A DNA stretch of 64,000 nucleotides from Fibrobacterota bacterium (GCA_019509785.1 JAEKLQ010000024.1:124001-188000); one strand, 5' to 3'. Shown: positions 8,661 through 17,372, numbered from the stretch's first letter. Program-made: numbers and translations. Notes: a model not told the origin generated them from the letters alone.

Positions 8661-9203
8661 TCAGCCCTCGGCGGCGGCCTGGGCGGCCCGTTCCTGCTTG
8701 GTCTTGCAATCGATGCACATCTTCGCCGTGGGCACCGCTTCCAGGCGGGGCTTCGGGATCAGCTTGCCGCACTTCTTGCAAACGCCGAAGGTGCCGTTCC
8801 GGACCCGGTCCAGCGCTTCTTCGATGTAGAAGAGGTATTTGCCTTCGCGGCTGGCCATGTGGAAAGCCTGCTCGCGATCCTGGGTTTCCGTGGCGTGATC
8901 GGCCAAATGGTAGGCATGGCTGGAAAGATCGCCGGCGCCTTCCTTGGACGACAAACGCATGGTATTGTCCTCCAGGTAGCCGAGCTCCTGGATCAGGGTT
9001 TCCTTCTTTTCATTGAGCAGGTTCTCGAAGAATTTCAGCTCGGGCTTGCTCATGCGCGCGCGGGGGGCGGCCGGGCCCTCTTCCGCGGCGGGCTTGGCGG
9101 CAGCCACCGGCGCCGCCTTGGGCTTTTCCCGCGGGGCTTCCTTAGCCGATTCCTTGGCGGGAGCGGCTTTGCTCGGGGTTTCCTTACCGGCGGTCTTCTT
9201 CAT
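8661..9203 (-). CDS. TraR/DksA-family zinc-finger protein
   Basis: The product is 180 residues from ATG 9203, preceded by an AAAGGA site; an in-frame GTG at 9218 is an alternative. The first ~55 residues are a Lys/Ala/Pro-rich, disordered-looking tail. Then comes a coiled-coil (LKFFENLLNEKKETLIQELGYLEDN) with a DxxDxA-like tip reading DHATETQDREQ, and a C-terminal four-cysteine zinc finger (VCKKCGKLI and MCIDCK). DksA-type proteins bind RNA polymerase through the secondary channel and tune transcription with ppGpp. The alanine-rich tail is longer than in E. coli DksA. It sits 47 bp downstream of ileS on the same strand, an arrangement seen in Bacteroidota and relatives, and is followed by a strong terminator. 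Confidence 0.9.
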   Translation of the reverse strand: MKKTAGKETPSKAAPAKESAKEAPREKPKAAPVAAAKPAAEEGPAAPRARMSKPELKFFENLLNEKKETLIQELGYLEDNTMRLSSKEGAGDLSSHAYHLADHATETQDREQAFHMASREGKYLFYIEEALDRVRNGTFGVCKKCGKLIPKPRLEAVPTAKMCIDCKTKQERAAQAAAEG

Positions 9204-9250
9204 GCGATCCTTTCCCACCGACCCCTTTCGGAGCGGTGGATCGATTCAAT

Positions 9251-12200
9251 CTAAACTTTTTTCGATACTGAAAATACGGCGATTTCTCCGTTCACGTCCA
9301 GCGAATTATCCTGCCCCTCCCGCACCGCATCGGAAAACCGCATGTCATCGGCTAAAACTTCGGCCGTAATATAGGCAAAATGCGTTTCCAAAGCCTCGCG
9401 GAAAAGCTTCGATCCCGTCTTCACTTCGAGCGTTACGGTATCGGTTACCTCCAGGCCGCCATCCTTGCGGAGGTTCTGGATTTTGCTCACGCTTTCCCGC
9501 GCCAGCATCTCCAGGCGCAAATCGTGGCCGATGGCGGTGTCCAGGGCCACGGTCAATTCCGGGCTGGCTTCCACCACCAGGCCTTCCTTGGTTTCGCGCA
9601 CCACCTGGATATCCTCCGCCAAAAGCTCGCCCGCTTCCATCTTCAGGGGTACGCCCGAAAGCACCGATTTTATCTCATCATGGGTGAGCTTCGCAATCTT
9701 TTCCGCCACCGGTTTCATGGCTTTTCCGAGGCGCGCCCCCAAGCTCTTGAAATTGGCCTTTGCCTTATAGGTGACGAGGGAGCTTTCATCCCGGGAAACC
9801 TGGACCGCCTTCACGTTCAGCTCTTCGCGGATGAGGTCCTCCATGTCCAGGATCTCGCGTTCCTGGGCCTCATTGCGCACCACCACGATGAGTTGGCTCA
9901 AGGGTTGGCGGTTCTTGATATTGTGCTGGGAACGCAAGGAACGGCCCAGGTTCACCGCCTGCCGCACGCGGGCCATCTTGGCGTTCAGCGCCTCGTCGAA
10001 CAAGGTCGCGTCGAAGACGGGAAAATCGCATAAATGAACCGAAACCGCTTCCGCTCCGTCTTTGCCGGAGAAGCCGCCGCCTAGTTCGCGAACCAGCACC
10101 TGGTAAATCTCCTCGGCCAGGAATGGGAGGAAGGGCGCCAGGACCTTGGAGAAATCCACCAGTACCCGGTACAGGGTGGCGTAGGCCTGGTTCTTATCCT
10201 GGTCGTTATCGCTCTTCCAGAAACGGCGCCGCGAACGGCGGATATACCAGTTGGTCAGATCGTCGATGAACTCCACGACGGCGGGTACCACGTTATAGAG
10301 CCGGTAGGCGTCCATCTCGGTTTGGATCTTGCGCAGGAGCTGCTGCAAGTCGGAGAGGATCCACCGATCCAATTCGTTGACGGAGCGCGGGCCGCCCTTG
10401 GCGGCCGTGGCCTGCCCCGGGCGCCAGGCCAGCTGGCCCTTGGCGACATCGGCATTGGCGTAGGTGGTGAAAAGGGACAACGCGTTCCACAGCGGCAACA
10501 GGACCGCGCGCACGATGTTCTTGACCCCGGCCTCGCTGAAGTTGAGCTCTTCCGCTTTCACCGCGGCCGAGTCGATCATGAACATGCGGATGGCATCGGC
10601 GCCGGTGCGTTCGATGAGGTCGTTGGGATCGGGATAGTTGCGCAGCCGCTTGGACATCTTCTGGCCGTCTTCGGCCAGGATGATCCCGTTCACGATCACG
10701 TTCTTGAAGGCGGGCTTCTGGAAGAGGGCCGCGCCCAAAACGGTCAAGGTATAGAACCATCCGCGCGTCTGGTCGAGGCCTTCGGCGATGAAGTCCGGGG
10801 GGAAATGGGCGTCGAAGGTGTCCGCGCCTTCGAAGGGATGATGGCGCTGGGCGTAGGGCATGGACCCCGATTCGAACCAGCAGTCGAGGACTTCCGGCGT
10901 GCGCCGGTATTCCTTGCCTTGGGGATCGAAGGTCTTCTTGTCCTTCGTCCGGATCACCAGCTTGTCGACCACGTGCTTGTGCAGATCGTCCGCCAGGACG
11001 CCGGTGAGGGCGCGCAGTTCTTCCACGCTGCCCACGCAAAGCATCTCGCCATCCTCGGCGATCCAGATGGGGATGCAGGTGCCCCAGAAGCGGTTGCGCG
11101 ACAGGTTCCAATCGCGGGCGCCGTCCAGCCATTTCCCGAAGCGCCCGGTCTTGATATGCTCGGGCACCCAGTTGATCTGCCGGTTGCACTCGATCATCCA
11201 GTCCTTGAGGGACTTGGTTTCCCCGGCCGCCGAGGTGACCGGCTTGTCGAGGGCGAGGAACCAATTCTTCTGGGCGCGGTACAGAAGCGGCACGTCGGTG
11301 CGCCAGCAATGCGGATAGCTGTGGACCATCGTCTCGTGCCTGAAGACGCGGCCCTGGCTCTTCAGATGATGCAGGATGAGCTTGTCCGCGTCCTTGGCCC
11401 CGATGCCGGTCCATTCCGGGACGAGGTGGGTGAACTTGCCGTCCGCATCCAGCGGATCGAAAAGCCCCAGGCCTTCCTTCCGCCCCAGTTGGAAATCCTC
11501 TTCGCCGAAGGAAGGCGCGATATGCACGGCCCCGGCTCCGTCTTCCGCGCTCACGAAATCGGCCATCAGGATGGTGTACTGCTTTTCCGTCATGTAGGGC
11601 ATGTACTGGAAGAGCGGCTTGTAACGCCGGCCCGCGAAGGCGGATCCCTTGCGCGTCTCCAGCACCTCGGCCACCGTGCCGTCCTTCTTCGCGGGCGCCG
11701 CGGGGAAGTAAGCCAGGCGCCGCGCTTCGGCCACCCAGTACTTCTTGCCTTCGAAGCGCACCAGGGTGTAGTCGAGATCGGGATGCAAGGCGATGGCCAT
11801 GTTGGATGGCAGGGTCCAGGGCGTGGTCGTCCACACCAAAAGCGATTCCTCCCCGTCCGTCTCGGCTTCGCCGTGCATCTGCACGGCTTGATCGTGCGCC
11901 CGCAGGATCTGGCCGCGCTCCGCTTCCAGGGGAAACGTCAAGGTTACGGAGGGATCCTGGCGATCGCGATAAGCCTGGTTGACCTCGAAATTGGAAAGAG
12001 AGGTAGCCAGGGCCGGCGAATAAGGCTGGATGCGGTAGCCCTGGTAGATGAGGCCCTTATCGAAGCATTGCTTGAAGACCCACCAGACCGATTCCATGAA
12101 GGAACGATCCATGGTCTTGTATTCGTTGTCGAAGTCGACCCAGCGCCCCATGCGCGCCACGGTCTTGCGCCACTCGTGCGCGTAGGTGAGGACCTTCGCG

Positions 12201-12562
12201 CGGCAGGCCTCGTTGAACTTGTCCACCCCGAAGTTGATGATGTCCTTCACGGTGTGGAGGGAAAGCTGATCCTGGATCAGGTTCTCGATGGGCAGCCCAT
12301 GGCAGTCCCAACCGAAGCGCCGCTCCACGCGGTAGCCCTTCATGGTCCAATAGCGGGGAACGATGTCCTTGATGGTGCCGGCCAACAGATGCCCGTAATG
12401 GGGCAGGCCGGTCGCGAAAGGCGGCCCGTCGTTGAACACGAAGGGCTTCCCCGCGGGACGGTTCGCGACGCTTTTCCGAAAACTCTGGTCCGCTTCCCAA
12501 AGCTTAAGGATGCGTTCTTCCATCGCGGGAAAAGACTGGCTCTTATCGGGGTTCCGGAACAT
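9251..12562 (-). CDS. ileS: Isoleucyl-tRNA synthetase, long eukaryote-like (IleS2) type
   Basis: This 1103-residue class I synthetase charges tRNA-Ile. The HIGH motif is PHYGHLLAG (residues 54-62), followed by the typical WDCHGLPIE; the KMSKS loop reads KMSKR near residue 634. An editing (CP1) domain lies between them (WTTTPWTLPSN, GAVHIAPSFGEEDF). At 1103 residues, and with no C-terminal CxxC zinc finger, it matches the longer IleS2 branch shared with eukaryotic enzymes rather than the ~940-residue bacterial IleS1. Known IleS2 enzymes are often insensitive to mupirocin; that is a family inference. A minus-strand leader of about 130 bp separates it from the purine phosphorylase gene; no T-box is evident. 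Confidence 0.97.
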   Translation of the reverse strand: MFRNPDKSQSFPAMEERILKLWEADQSFRKSVANRPAGKPFVFNDGPPFATGLPHYGHLLAGTIKDIVPRYWTMKGYRVERRFGWDCHGLPIENLIQDQLSLHTVKDIINFGVDKFNEACRAKVLTYAHEWRKTVARMGRWVDFDNEYKTMDRSFMESVWWVFKQCFDKGLIYQGYRIQPYSPALATSLSNFEVNQAYRDRQDPSVTLTFPLEAERGQILRAHDQAVQMHGEAETDGEESLLVWTTTPWTLPSNMAIALHPDLDYTLVRFEGKKYWVAEARRLAYFPAAPAKKDGTVAEVLETRKGSAFAGRRYKPLFQYMPYMTEKQYTILMADFVSAEDGAGAVHIAPSFGEEDFQLGRKEGLGLFDPLDADGKFTHLVPEWTGIGAKDADKLILHHLKSQGRVFRHETMVHSYPHCWRTDVPLLYRAQKNWFLALDKPVTSAAGETKSLKDWMIECNRQINWVPEHIKTGRFGKWLDGARDWNLSRNRFWGTCIPIWIAEDGEMLCVGSVEELRALTGVLADDLHKHVVDKLVIRTKDKKTFDPQGKEYRRTPEVLDCWFESGSMPYAQRHHPFEGADTFDAHFPPDFIAEGLDQTRGWFYTLTVLGAALFQKPAFKNVIVNGIILAEDGQKMSKRLRNYPDPNDLIERTGADAIRMFMIDSAAVKAEELNFSEAGVKNIVRAVLLPLWNALSLFTTYANADVAKGQLAWRPGQATAAKGGPRSVNELDRWILSDLQQLLRKIQTEMDAYRLYNVVPAVVEFIDDLTNWYIRRSRRRFWKSDNDQDKNQAYATLYRVLVDFSKVLAPFLPFLAEEIYQVLVRELGGGFSGKDGAEAVSVHLCDFPVFDATLFDEALNAKMARVRQAVNLGRSLRSQHNIKNRQPLSQLIVVVRNEAQEREILDMEDLIREELNVKAVQVSRDESSLVTYKAKANFKSLGARLGKAMKPVAEKIAKLTHDEIKSVLSGVPLKMEAGELLAEDIQVVRETKEGLVVEASPELTVALDTAIGHDLRLEMLARESVSKIQNLRKDGGLEVTDTVTLEVKTGSKLFREALETHFAYITAEVLADDMRFSDAVREGQDNSLDVNGEIAVFSVSKKV

Positions 12563-12694
12563 GGGCTCTCTGTAGCGAAAGGGGAGTCAATTTAGCAATA
12601 AGCGGCGGGAAAGTCTCCCGGGAAAGGGCGTTTGGGGCCTGCCGGTAGCCTGCGGGATACCGATTCCCGGGTAAGAAGCTTCCGTTAGGGACGC

Positions 12695-13516
12695 TTAGGC
12701 TTCCGCCGCCAGCGCCCGCACGAGTCGCGCCAGATTGGGCTCCGCCTCCGCGGCCACGCGCATGATGGCGGGGATGTCGATGGGCTTGAGATCATCCGGA
12801 TCGCAGGCATCGGTAATGAGGCTGATGGCCGCCACCTTTAGGCCCGCATGCACCGCGGCGATCACCTCGGGAACCGTGGACATGCCCACCGCATCCGCGC
12901 CTAACACCCGCAGCATGCGGTATTCGGCCGCCGTCTCCAGGCAGGGCCCGCTCATGCAGGCGTAGACGCCGCTTCGGAGCCGGAGGCCCAGCCTCGCGCC
13001 GGCGTCCGTCAGCTTGCGGCCCAGGATCCGATCATAAGGTTCGCTCATATCCGGAAAGCGCGGGCCTAGGGCCTCGTGGTTCGGCCCGATGAGCGGATTG
13101 GTCCCCAACAGGTTGAGATGATCGGTTATGACCATCAGATCGCCCGGATGGTAACCGGCGTTCACTCCCCCCGCGATATTGGTGATGATGAGGATTTTCG
13201 CCCCCAGGGCCCGCAGCACCCGGACGGGGAAGGCGATGTCCTCCATGGAATGGCCTTCGTAGTAATGGAGACGGCCCTGAAGCATGGCCACTTCGCGCCC
13301 TTCCAGCCGGCCCGTGATCCACCGGCCCGCATGGCCTTCCACCGTAGGGCGCGCGAAATGGGGAATGTCCGAATAGGCGATTTCGGCCTCGGCACGGAGA
13401 TGCCCGGCCAGCGGGCCCAATCCCGTTCCCAGGATGATGCCGATTTCCGGATTTCGGGGGGCGCGGTCCGCGATGTAGGCCCGCGCCGATTCGATCTTTT
13501 CCAGCAAGCCCGCCAT
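12695..13516 (-). CDS. punA: Purine nucleoside phosphorylase (trimeric type)
   Basis: The product is 273 residues from ATG 13516, supported by GGAAGGA upstream; an open frame to 13699 exists but has no signal of its own. Motifs of the trimeric (class I fold) PNP family are clear: IGIILGTGLGPLA phosphate-binding loop, QGRLHYYEGHSM, ITNIAGGVNAGYHPGD, YACMSGPCLETAAEYRML, ADAVGMSTVPEVIAA and the SLITDACDP active-site loop. The enzyme cleaves purine nucleosides with phosphate in the salvage pathway and acts in the cytoplasm. Asp in SLITDACDP sits where family members have Asn, which in related enzymes broadens or shifts base specificity; this is worth checking by alignment. It is followed on the same strand by ileS. 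Confidence 0.95.
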   Translation of the reverse strand: MAGLLEKIESARAYIADRAPRNPEIGIILGTGLGPLAGHLRAEAEIAYSDIPHFARPTVEGHAGRWITGRLEGREVAMLQGRLHYYEGHSMEDIAFPVRVLRALGAKILIITNIAGGVNAGYHPGDLMVITDHLNLLGTNPLIGPNHEALGPRFPDMSEPYDRILGRKLTDAGARLGLRLRSGVYACMSGPCLETAAEYRMLRVLGADAVGMSTVPEVIAAVHAGLKVAAISLITDACDPDDLKPIDIPAIMRVAAEAEPNLARLVRALAAEA

Positions 13517-13634
13517 GACCTCGATCCTTCCGGCCCATCCTCGCCGGCCACGCCGGGCCGGTGCCGAAGGAAAGGCTAGCAATCCCCGGGCGGAATGCGT
13601 TTGGCGCGCGCCGCCCTTGCGGGAAAGGCTTGCC

Positions 13635-13955
13635 TTAGACCCGGCGGCGCAGGCGCCGCAGCTCTTTTTCCAGATCGCGCACCTGGCCCTTGATGGCAAG
13701 CAACCGATCGATCACCGGCGTAAAACGCTGACCGCGCTTGGCGCGGGGATCATCCTTTCCCGTGAGCCAATTCCGCAGCGCGATATAGCTCACCTTGAAT
13801 TGGCGTTGGGCGGCGGCGATGCCCCCGCGCCCGTGCTTGTTGTCGTACTCCTGGACATAGCGCAATACCCGTTTCTTCTGGTCCGTAGTGTAACGGTTGC
13901 CGGTAAATCCCTGCACTTGCCTCATGGATGTTCCGATTGCGATTGTGTTCTGCAT
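13635..13955 (-). CDS. Small HTH protein with C-terminal coiled coil
   Basis: The 106-residue product starts at ATG 13955 with AGGAAGGG about 6 nt upstream. Residues about 20-65 resemble the helix-turn-helix of transposase OrfA-like or Homeo-like proteins: YTTDQKKRVLRYVQEYD, then GIAAAQRQFKVSYIALRNWL. The C-terminal 30 residues are a basic coiled coil (RLLAIKGQVRDLEKELRRL). There is no adjacent transposase OrfB and no inverted repeats, so it is more likely a stand-alone DNA-binding protein than an insertion-sequence remnant. Target genes cannot be read from the sequence. It is separated by about 120 bp from the purine phosphorylase start. Confidence 0.65.
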   Translation of the reverse strand: MQNTIAIGTSMRQVQGFTGNRYTTDQKKRVLRYVQEYDNKHGRGGIAAAQRQFKVSYIALRNWLTGKDDPRAKRGQRFTPVIDRLLAIKGQVRDLEKELRRLRRRV

Positions 13956-13992
13956 GTCTGGCCCTTCCTGCAGCGGCCCCTCGGCCGGGTGG

Positions 13993-13998
13993 GTTATA
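13993..13998 (-). promoter_or_regulatory. Possible -10 element of the small HTH gene
   Basis: On the minus strand the hexamer TATAAC lies about 40 bp upstream of the small HTH start, inside a locally AT-rich stretch (13995-14050) in otherwise GC-rich DNA. No well-spaced -35 box is seen, so this is a weak call. Confidence 0.3.
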
Positions 13999-14143
13999 AG
14001 ACCTGACCAAACAAATTAATGGCAATGCGCTTCGCAAGTTTTTTTTCAAGGATTGAACGGCCGCCCAGGTTACCTTTTAGGGGCATTGGGCGCCTGCGGT
14101 CCGCGTCCCGGCCCCGACGGCAGGCCCGGCGCGAAGGAGCCCC

Positions 14144-14726
14144 ATGTCCCGCCTCCCTTTGCATGCTTGTCCTGGCGTCCCCTTCCCTCGCCGCCAACCC
14201 TACGATAGCGCAAGGCGGTATTCCCACCTACACCTGGCATTGGAAGGATCCCGGCAAGACGGTGGAAACCTTCCATTCCCCATCCTCGGGTAATCCCCCC
14301 AATACCTCTTTCGATCTGAGCAAGGCCTGCGCCGATACCATTCACTAATTTAAATGGTCTTGAGAACCTGATCCGGGTATGGGTCACCGACGAGTCCGCG
14401 GACGCGGGCGATTGGTATCCGGGGGACGCCTACGTCGATATCGTAGGGCGGCACTACTACTATCCGCGCATCGCCAACCACGGTTCCCTGGCGGCCTCCT
14501 TCGAAAAGGTGAAAGATCTCTTCGGCGGGACCGGGCGCATGGCAATACCGCCCCGGATTGGAATTCAATCCTGAACAATCCTTACGTGCTCACCTTGGAT
14601 AAGATGCCGGGATGGGACAAGGTCATCGTCGGGCTGGGCCGCGAGGAGGCTTCGGGAGAGGCCGGGGTCTACCAGGTCCCGCCAGCCTCGGGAACGGCGA
14701 CGCCTATTCGTCGCCGGGGGCGATAA
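14144..14726 (+). pseudogene. Decayed GH26 beta-mannanase gene
   Basis: Pieces of a secreted GH26 mannanase lie in different frames. An ATG at 14144 with AAGGAG upstream begins MSRLPL; a +1 shift gives the rest of a signal peptide, LVLASPSLAANPT. This runs directly into mid-domain sequence GGIPTYTWHWKDPGKTVETF and NTSFDLSKACADT, stopping at TAA (about 14346). From 14353 another frame gives NLIRVWVTDE, DWYPGDAYVDIVGR and SLAASFEKVKDLFGG, stopping at 14572. A third frame gives DWNSILNNPYVLTLDKMPGW near 14560-14620. Family members of about 330-350 residues contain these blocks in one frame, separated by longer stretches including both catalytic glutamates; those stretches are missing here. The gene is therefore broken by internal deletions and frame changes. 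Confidence 0.8.
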
Positions 14727-14802
14727 TTTCGCCATAAGGGTCCAAGAGTTTCGCCATGGGGATACTCCGGTCCCGCCGTGAACGAGTATCTTCGTCTGAA
14801 GC

Positions 14803-15873
14803 ATGTCCGCCCTTCCGGAACCCCGACCCTCCCCCGCGCGTTCCTCCGAAAGGGGCAAGGTCCAACGCGAACTGGCCGCGCTCCTGGCGGACATCGCGGA
14901 GGCCCGCGCCGATTTGGGCCGCCAGGCCGAGTTCCTACGCTCCCTCCATCATCGCCTTGATCGGGAACTGAGGCCTTGGGAAACCAAGCTGTCGGCCTCC
15001 CGCCGCGAGACCTTACGCATCCTGGGGCGGCAATACCGCGCCGGGTGGCTCCCGCGCCGGGACGGCGAACGCTTGCGCGAGGCTTTGCGCGGACTGGCGG
15101 ATGAATTGGAAGCCGGCTTCGGCTTGGACCTTTCCGCCGAGCGCCGGGAATTCCTCGATCCGATCGGGACGGGCCCGTCGGATGGGGCGGCCCGATCCGG
15201 GGCGGAGCGGGACAATCGCAAGACCCGTCTGGAGGCGTTGCGGCTGGCGATCGGCAACGAGAGTGGACCTATGCAAGCCGCCGAGCGGGAGAAGCGGGAC
15301 CGGATGGATACGCTGCGGAAGGCTTTGCGGGACAAAAGCGATAAGACCGAGACGGAGACCGCGGCGGCGCCGGCGGAAGCGCCGAAGGAGCCCTCCGCCG
15401 CGGGCGATATCCGCGCCCTGTATTTGCTTTTGGCCCGGGCCCTGCATCCCGACAAGGAGTCCGATCCCGCGCGGCGCGAAGCCAAGACGGCGTGGATGCA
15501 GAAGGTGACGGCGGCCTACGGGGCGCGGGATCTGGCCAAGCTGCTGGACATCCTATCACAGGATCCGCTCGGCTCGGTGGGACCGTACCTGTCGGCGGCC
15601 CCGGTGGCGGTGGTGAAGGGATTCGCGAAAAGGTTGCGTAGGGAACTGGCCGCGCTGCGGGCCAAGGCGGAAACGGGACGCACCGGCGTGCATGCCTCGC
15701 TGCGCCGGTTCCTGGGGGCGCAGGGAATCAATGAAGGCGAAGTGAAGCGCTACGCGGCGGAGCTGAAGAAGGAGGTGCGCTTCGTGAAGGAGCGCAACGA
15801 ATGGTATCGGGAGCGATCGGGGGTGGAGGAGATGCTCAAGGCGATGGGCGGGGATTGGCGGGGGTATTTGTGA
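14803..15873 (+). CDS. J-domain-like protein with long helical arms
   Basis: The product is 356 residues. Residues about 10-190 and 265-340 are almost entirely charged helices, probably coiled coil. Near residue 200-250 there is a J-domain-like segment, DIRALYLLLARALHPDKESD, with the diagnostic HPD tripeptide and a following helix ending VTAAYGARDLAKLLDIL. J-domains stimulate DnaK ATPase; here the domain sits internally rather than at the N-terminus, and there are no zinc-finger or DnaJ C-terminal domains, so it is not a canonical DnaJ. It is cytoplasmic by sequence. Its stop codon overlaps the GTG start of the AraC-type gene by 4 bp (GTGA at 15870-15873), indicating translational coupling. 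Start ATG 14803 has no strong ribosome site. Confidence 0.75.
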   Translation: MSALPEPRPSPARSSERGKVQRELAALLADIAEARADLGRQAEFLRSLHHRLDRELRPWETKLSASRRETLRILGRQYRAGWLPRRDGERLREALRGLADELEAGFGLDLSAERREFLDPIGTGPSDGAARSGAERDNRKTRLEALRLAIGNESGPMQAAEREKRDRMDTLRKALRDKSDKTETETAAAPAEAPKEPSAAGDIRALYLLLARALHPDKESDPARREAKTAWMQKVTAAYGARDLAKLLDILSQDPLGSVGPYLSAAPVAVVKGFAKRLRRELAALRAKAETGRTGVHASLRRFLGAQGINEGEVKRYAAELKKEVRFVKERNEWYRERSGVEEMLKAMGGDWRGYL

Positions 15874-16751
15874 AGACGGTCCGATTGCCCGAAGACATCC
15901 TCGCCGAGCCGGGCGGACATCCCGATGACCTTGCCTTTCGCGACTATACGGCCCCGATCGGCTCCTTCAAGGGCCGGAGCGTGTTGTCCCGGAACGCCAT
16001 CAGCCTCGTGATTAGCGGCGAAAAGACCATCCACTTCGCCGAAAAGAAGGTGGAGATCAAGGCCGACGAGATCCACTTCCTCTCCACGGGTAACTGCCTG
16101 GTTACCATGGACATCTCCGAAAAGACGCCCTTCCGGAGCATCCTGGTCTCTTTCGGCCACGGAACCCTGGACGCCTTTTACCGGAAATACGCGCGGCGCA
16201 TATCCGGCCTGGGGATCCCGGCCCGCAACCCCGATCAGCCTTTCCTCGCCTTCAAGAAGGATGCTTTCGTCGACGGTTTCATCGCTTCCCTGGATATCCT
16301 CCTTAGGGGTGGAGCCAAACCTTCGGCGGAAATGAAATCGCTCAAGTTCGAAGAGCTGATGCTGTACTTGCTGGAAAAGCATCCCCGCCGGCTCCTGGCC
16401 TTCCAGGCTTTCAAGAGCAAGGATCCGGAGGATTCCCTCATCCGCATCGCGGTCGAAACCAATGTCACTTCCCGCATCGGCCTGGAAGAGCTGGCCTACC
16501 TTTGCAATCTGAGCCTTTCCACCTTCAAGCGACGCTTCCTGAATTTGTACGGGGAACCGCCCAACCAATGGATCCAGCGGCGGCGGATGGAAATCGCCCG
16601 GAGCCTGCTGGAGCGGGGCCGGGAAAAGCCCAGCGAAATCTACCATAAGGTGGGATACCGCAACCATTCCAGCTTCACCTCCGCCTTCAGGCAGAGCTTC
16701 GGCATGACCCCTAAGGATTTCCGGTCCCGGCGAATGGACGTTCCGCGATAG
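15870..16751 (+). CDS. AraC-family transcriptional regulator
   Basis: The product is 293 residues from a GTG at 15870 that overlaps the preceding stop (GTGA); a longer open frame reaches back to 15801 inside the previous gene. The N-terminal 180 residues have a cupin-like sensor pattern (SFKGRSVLSRNAISLVISG, ADEIHFLSTGN). The C-terminal 100 residues are the two-HTH AraC DNA-binding domain: GLEELAYLCNLSLSTFKRRF, then SEIYHKVGYRNHSSFTSAF and FGMTPKDFRSR. The fold of the sensor resembles regulators with an ExsA/DUF6597-like N-terminus, but the ligand is unknown. The next gene downstream on the same strand, 70 bp away, encodes a SnoaL-like protein that could be its target. Confidence 0.93.
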   Translation: MKTVRLPEDILAEPGGHPDDLAFRDYTAPIGSFKGRSVLSRNAISLVISGEKTIHFAEKKVEIKADEIHFLSTGNCLVTMDISEKTPFRSILVSFGHGTLDAFYRKYARRISGLGIPARNPDQPFLAFKKDAFVDGFIASLDILLRGGAKPSAEMKSLKFEELMLYLLEKHPRRLLAFQAFKSKDPEDSLIRIAVETNVTSRIGLEELAYLCNLSLSTFKRRFLNLYGEPPNQWIQRRRMEIARSLLERGREKPSEIYHKVGYRNHSSFTSAFRQSFGMTPKDFRSRRMDVPR

Positions 16752-16821
16752 TTTTTGGACCAAGGGCCTAAACTTCGCGGATCCGGTTGGAGGTAATTTC
16801 CCTCGCAACCAAGGAGACCCC

Positions 16822-17241
16822 ATGCCCTCGACCCCCGGCCGCAACAAGGAAATCGTGATCCGTTTCAACGAAGAATTCATCGGGCAGGGGAACCTGCGAT
16901 CGTTCCGGGAATTGGTCGCCGAAGACCTGGTCAACCACTCCGCCCCGCCCGGGGCCCCGAACGGGCCCCAGAGCATGGTCCACTTCATCCTCGAAGTGCT
17001 GCGCAAGGGCTTCCCGGACATCCGTGCGGAAATCCTGGACCAGATCGCCGAAGGCGACAAGGTGACGACCCGGAAGGTCTTGCGGGGCACCCATAGCGGC
17101 GAATTCCTGGGCGTCGCGCCCACGGGCAAAACGGTCGCCATCAACGTCATCGATATCATCCGGTTGCGTGACGGGAGATACGTTGAACATTGGGGCATAG
17201 GCAACCTCGCCGACGTGGTCGCCGGACTCCGGGGCGGATAA
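16822..17241 (+). CDS. SnoaL-like ester cyclase-family protein
   Basis: The 139-residue product begins at an ATG with AAGGAG 5-7 nt upstream. It has the NTF2/SnoaL-like layout: N-terminal helix (IVIRFNEEFIGQGN), LVAEDLVNHSAPPGAPNG, then alternating strands with KGFPDIRAEILDQIAEGDKV, GEFLGVAPTGKTV and the final IIRLRDGRYVEHWGI. The family includes polyketide cyclases and many proteins of unknown function annotated as ester cyclases; His in VNHSAP and the VEHW motif match that branch. It is soluble and lacks an export signal. The neighbouring AraC regulator suggests induction by a small molecule, but no pathway genes are nearby to name the substrate. Confidence 0.85.
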   Translation: MPSTPGRNKEIVIRFNEEFIGQGNLRSFRELVAEDLVNHSAPPGAPNGPQSMVHFILEVLRKGFPDIRAEILDQIAEGDKVTTRKVLRGTHSGEFLGVAPTGKTVAINVIDIIRLRDGRYVEHWGIGNLADVVAGLRGG

Positions 17242-17372
17242 GCCGCGCCCACCCGCCGGTCCCGCACGCCCACTCTACCGCGAAAGGCACGTAGGGCTTG
17301 ATCGCAGGCGACGAGAATTCCTTTTTGGATTTTTGCCAACTATCCGGTTGGATTTAATCGCGGGAGGGAAGC

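Noticed and set aside
10322-12595. A 757-codon open frame on the plus strand antisense to ileS
   Set aside because: It lies wholly within the minus-strand ileS gene, which has clear synthetase motifs. Long antisense frames are expected in very GC-rich genes; no protein-like pattern is seen in it.
13635-13955. Insertion sequence OrfA remnant
   Set aside because: The HTH resembles transposase OrfA, but there is no OrfB, no terminal inverted repeats and the ribosome site is good. A stand-alone DNA-binding protein fits better.
14565-14894. Minus-strand 109-codon open frame between the GH26 relic and the J-domain gene
   Set aside because: It is opposite the mannanase remnant and the start of the J-domain gene, has no ribosome site and no recognisable composition. 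A short TKILVHGGTG stretch is not enough to call a gene.
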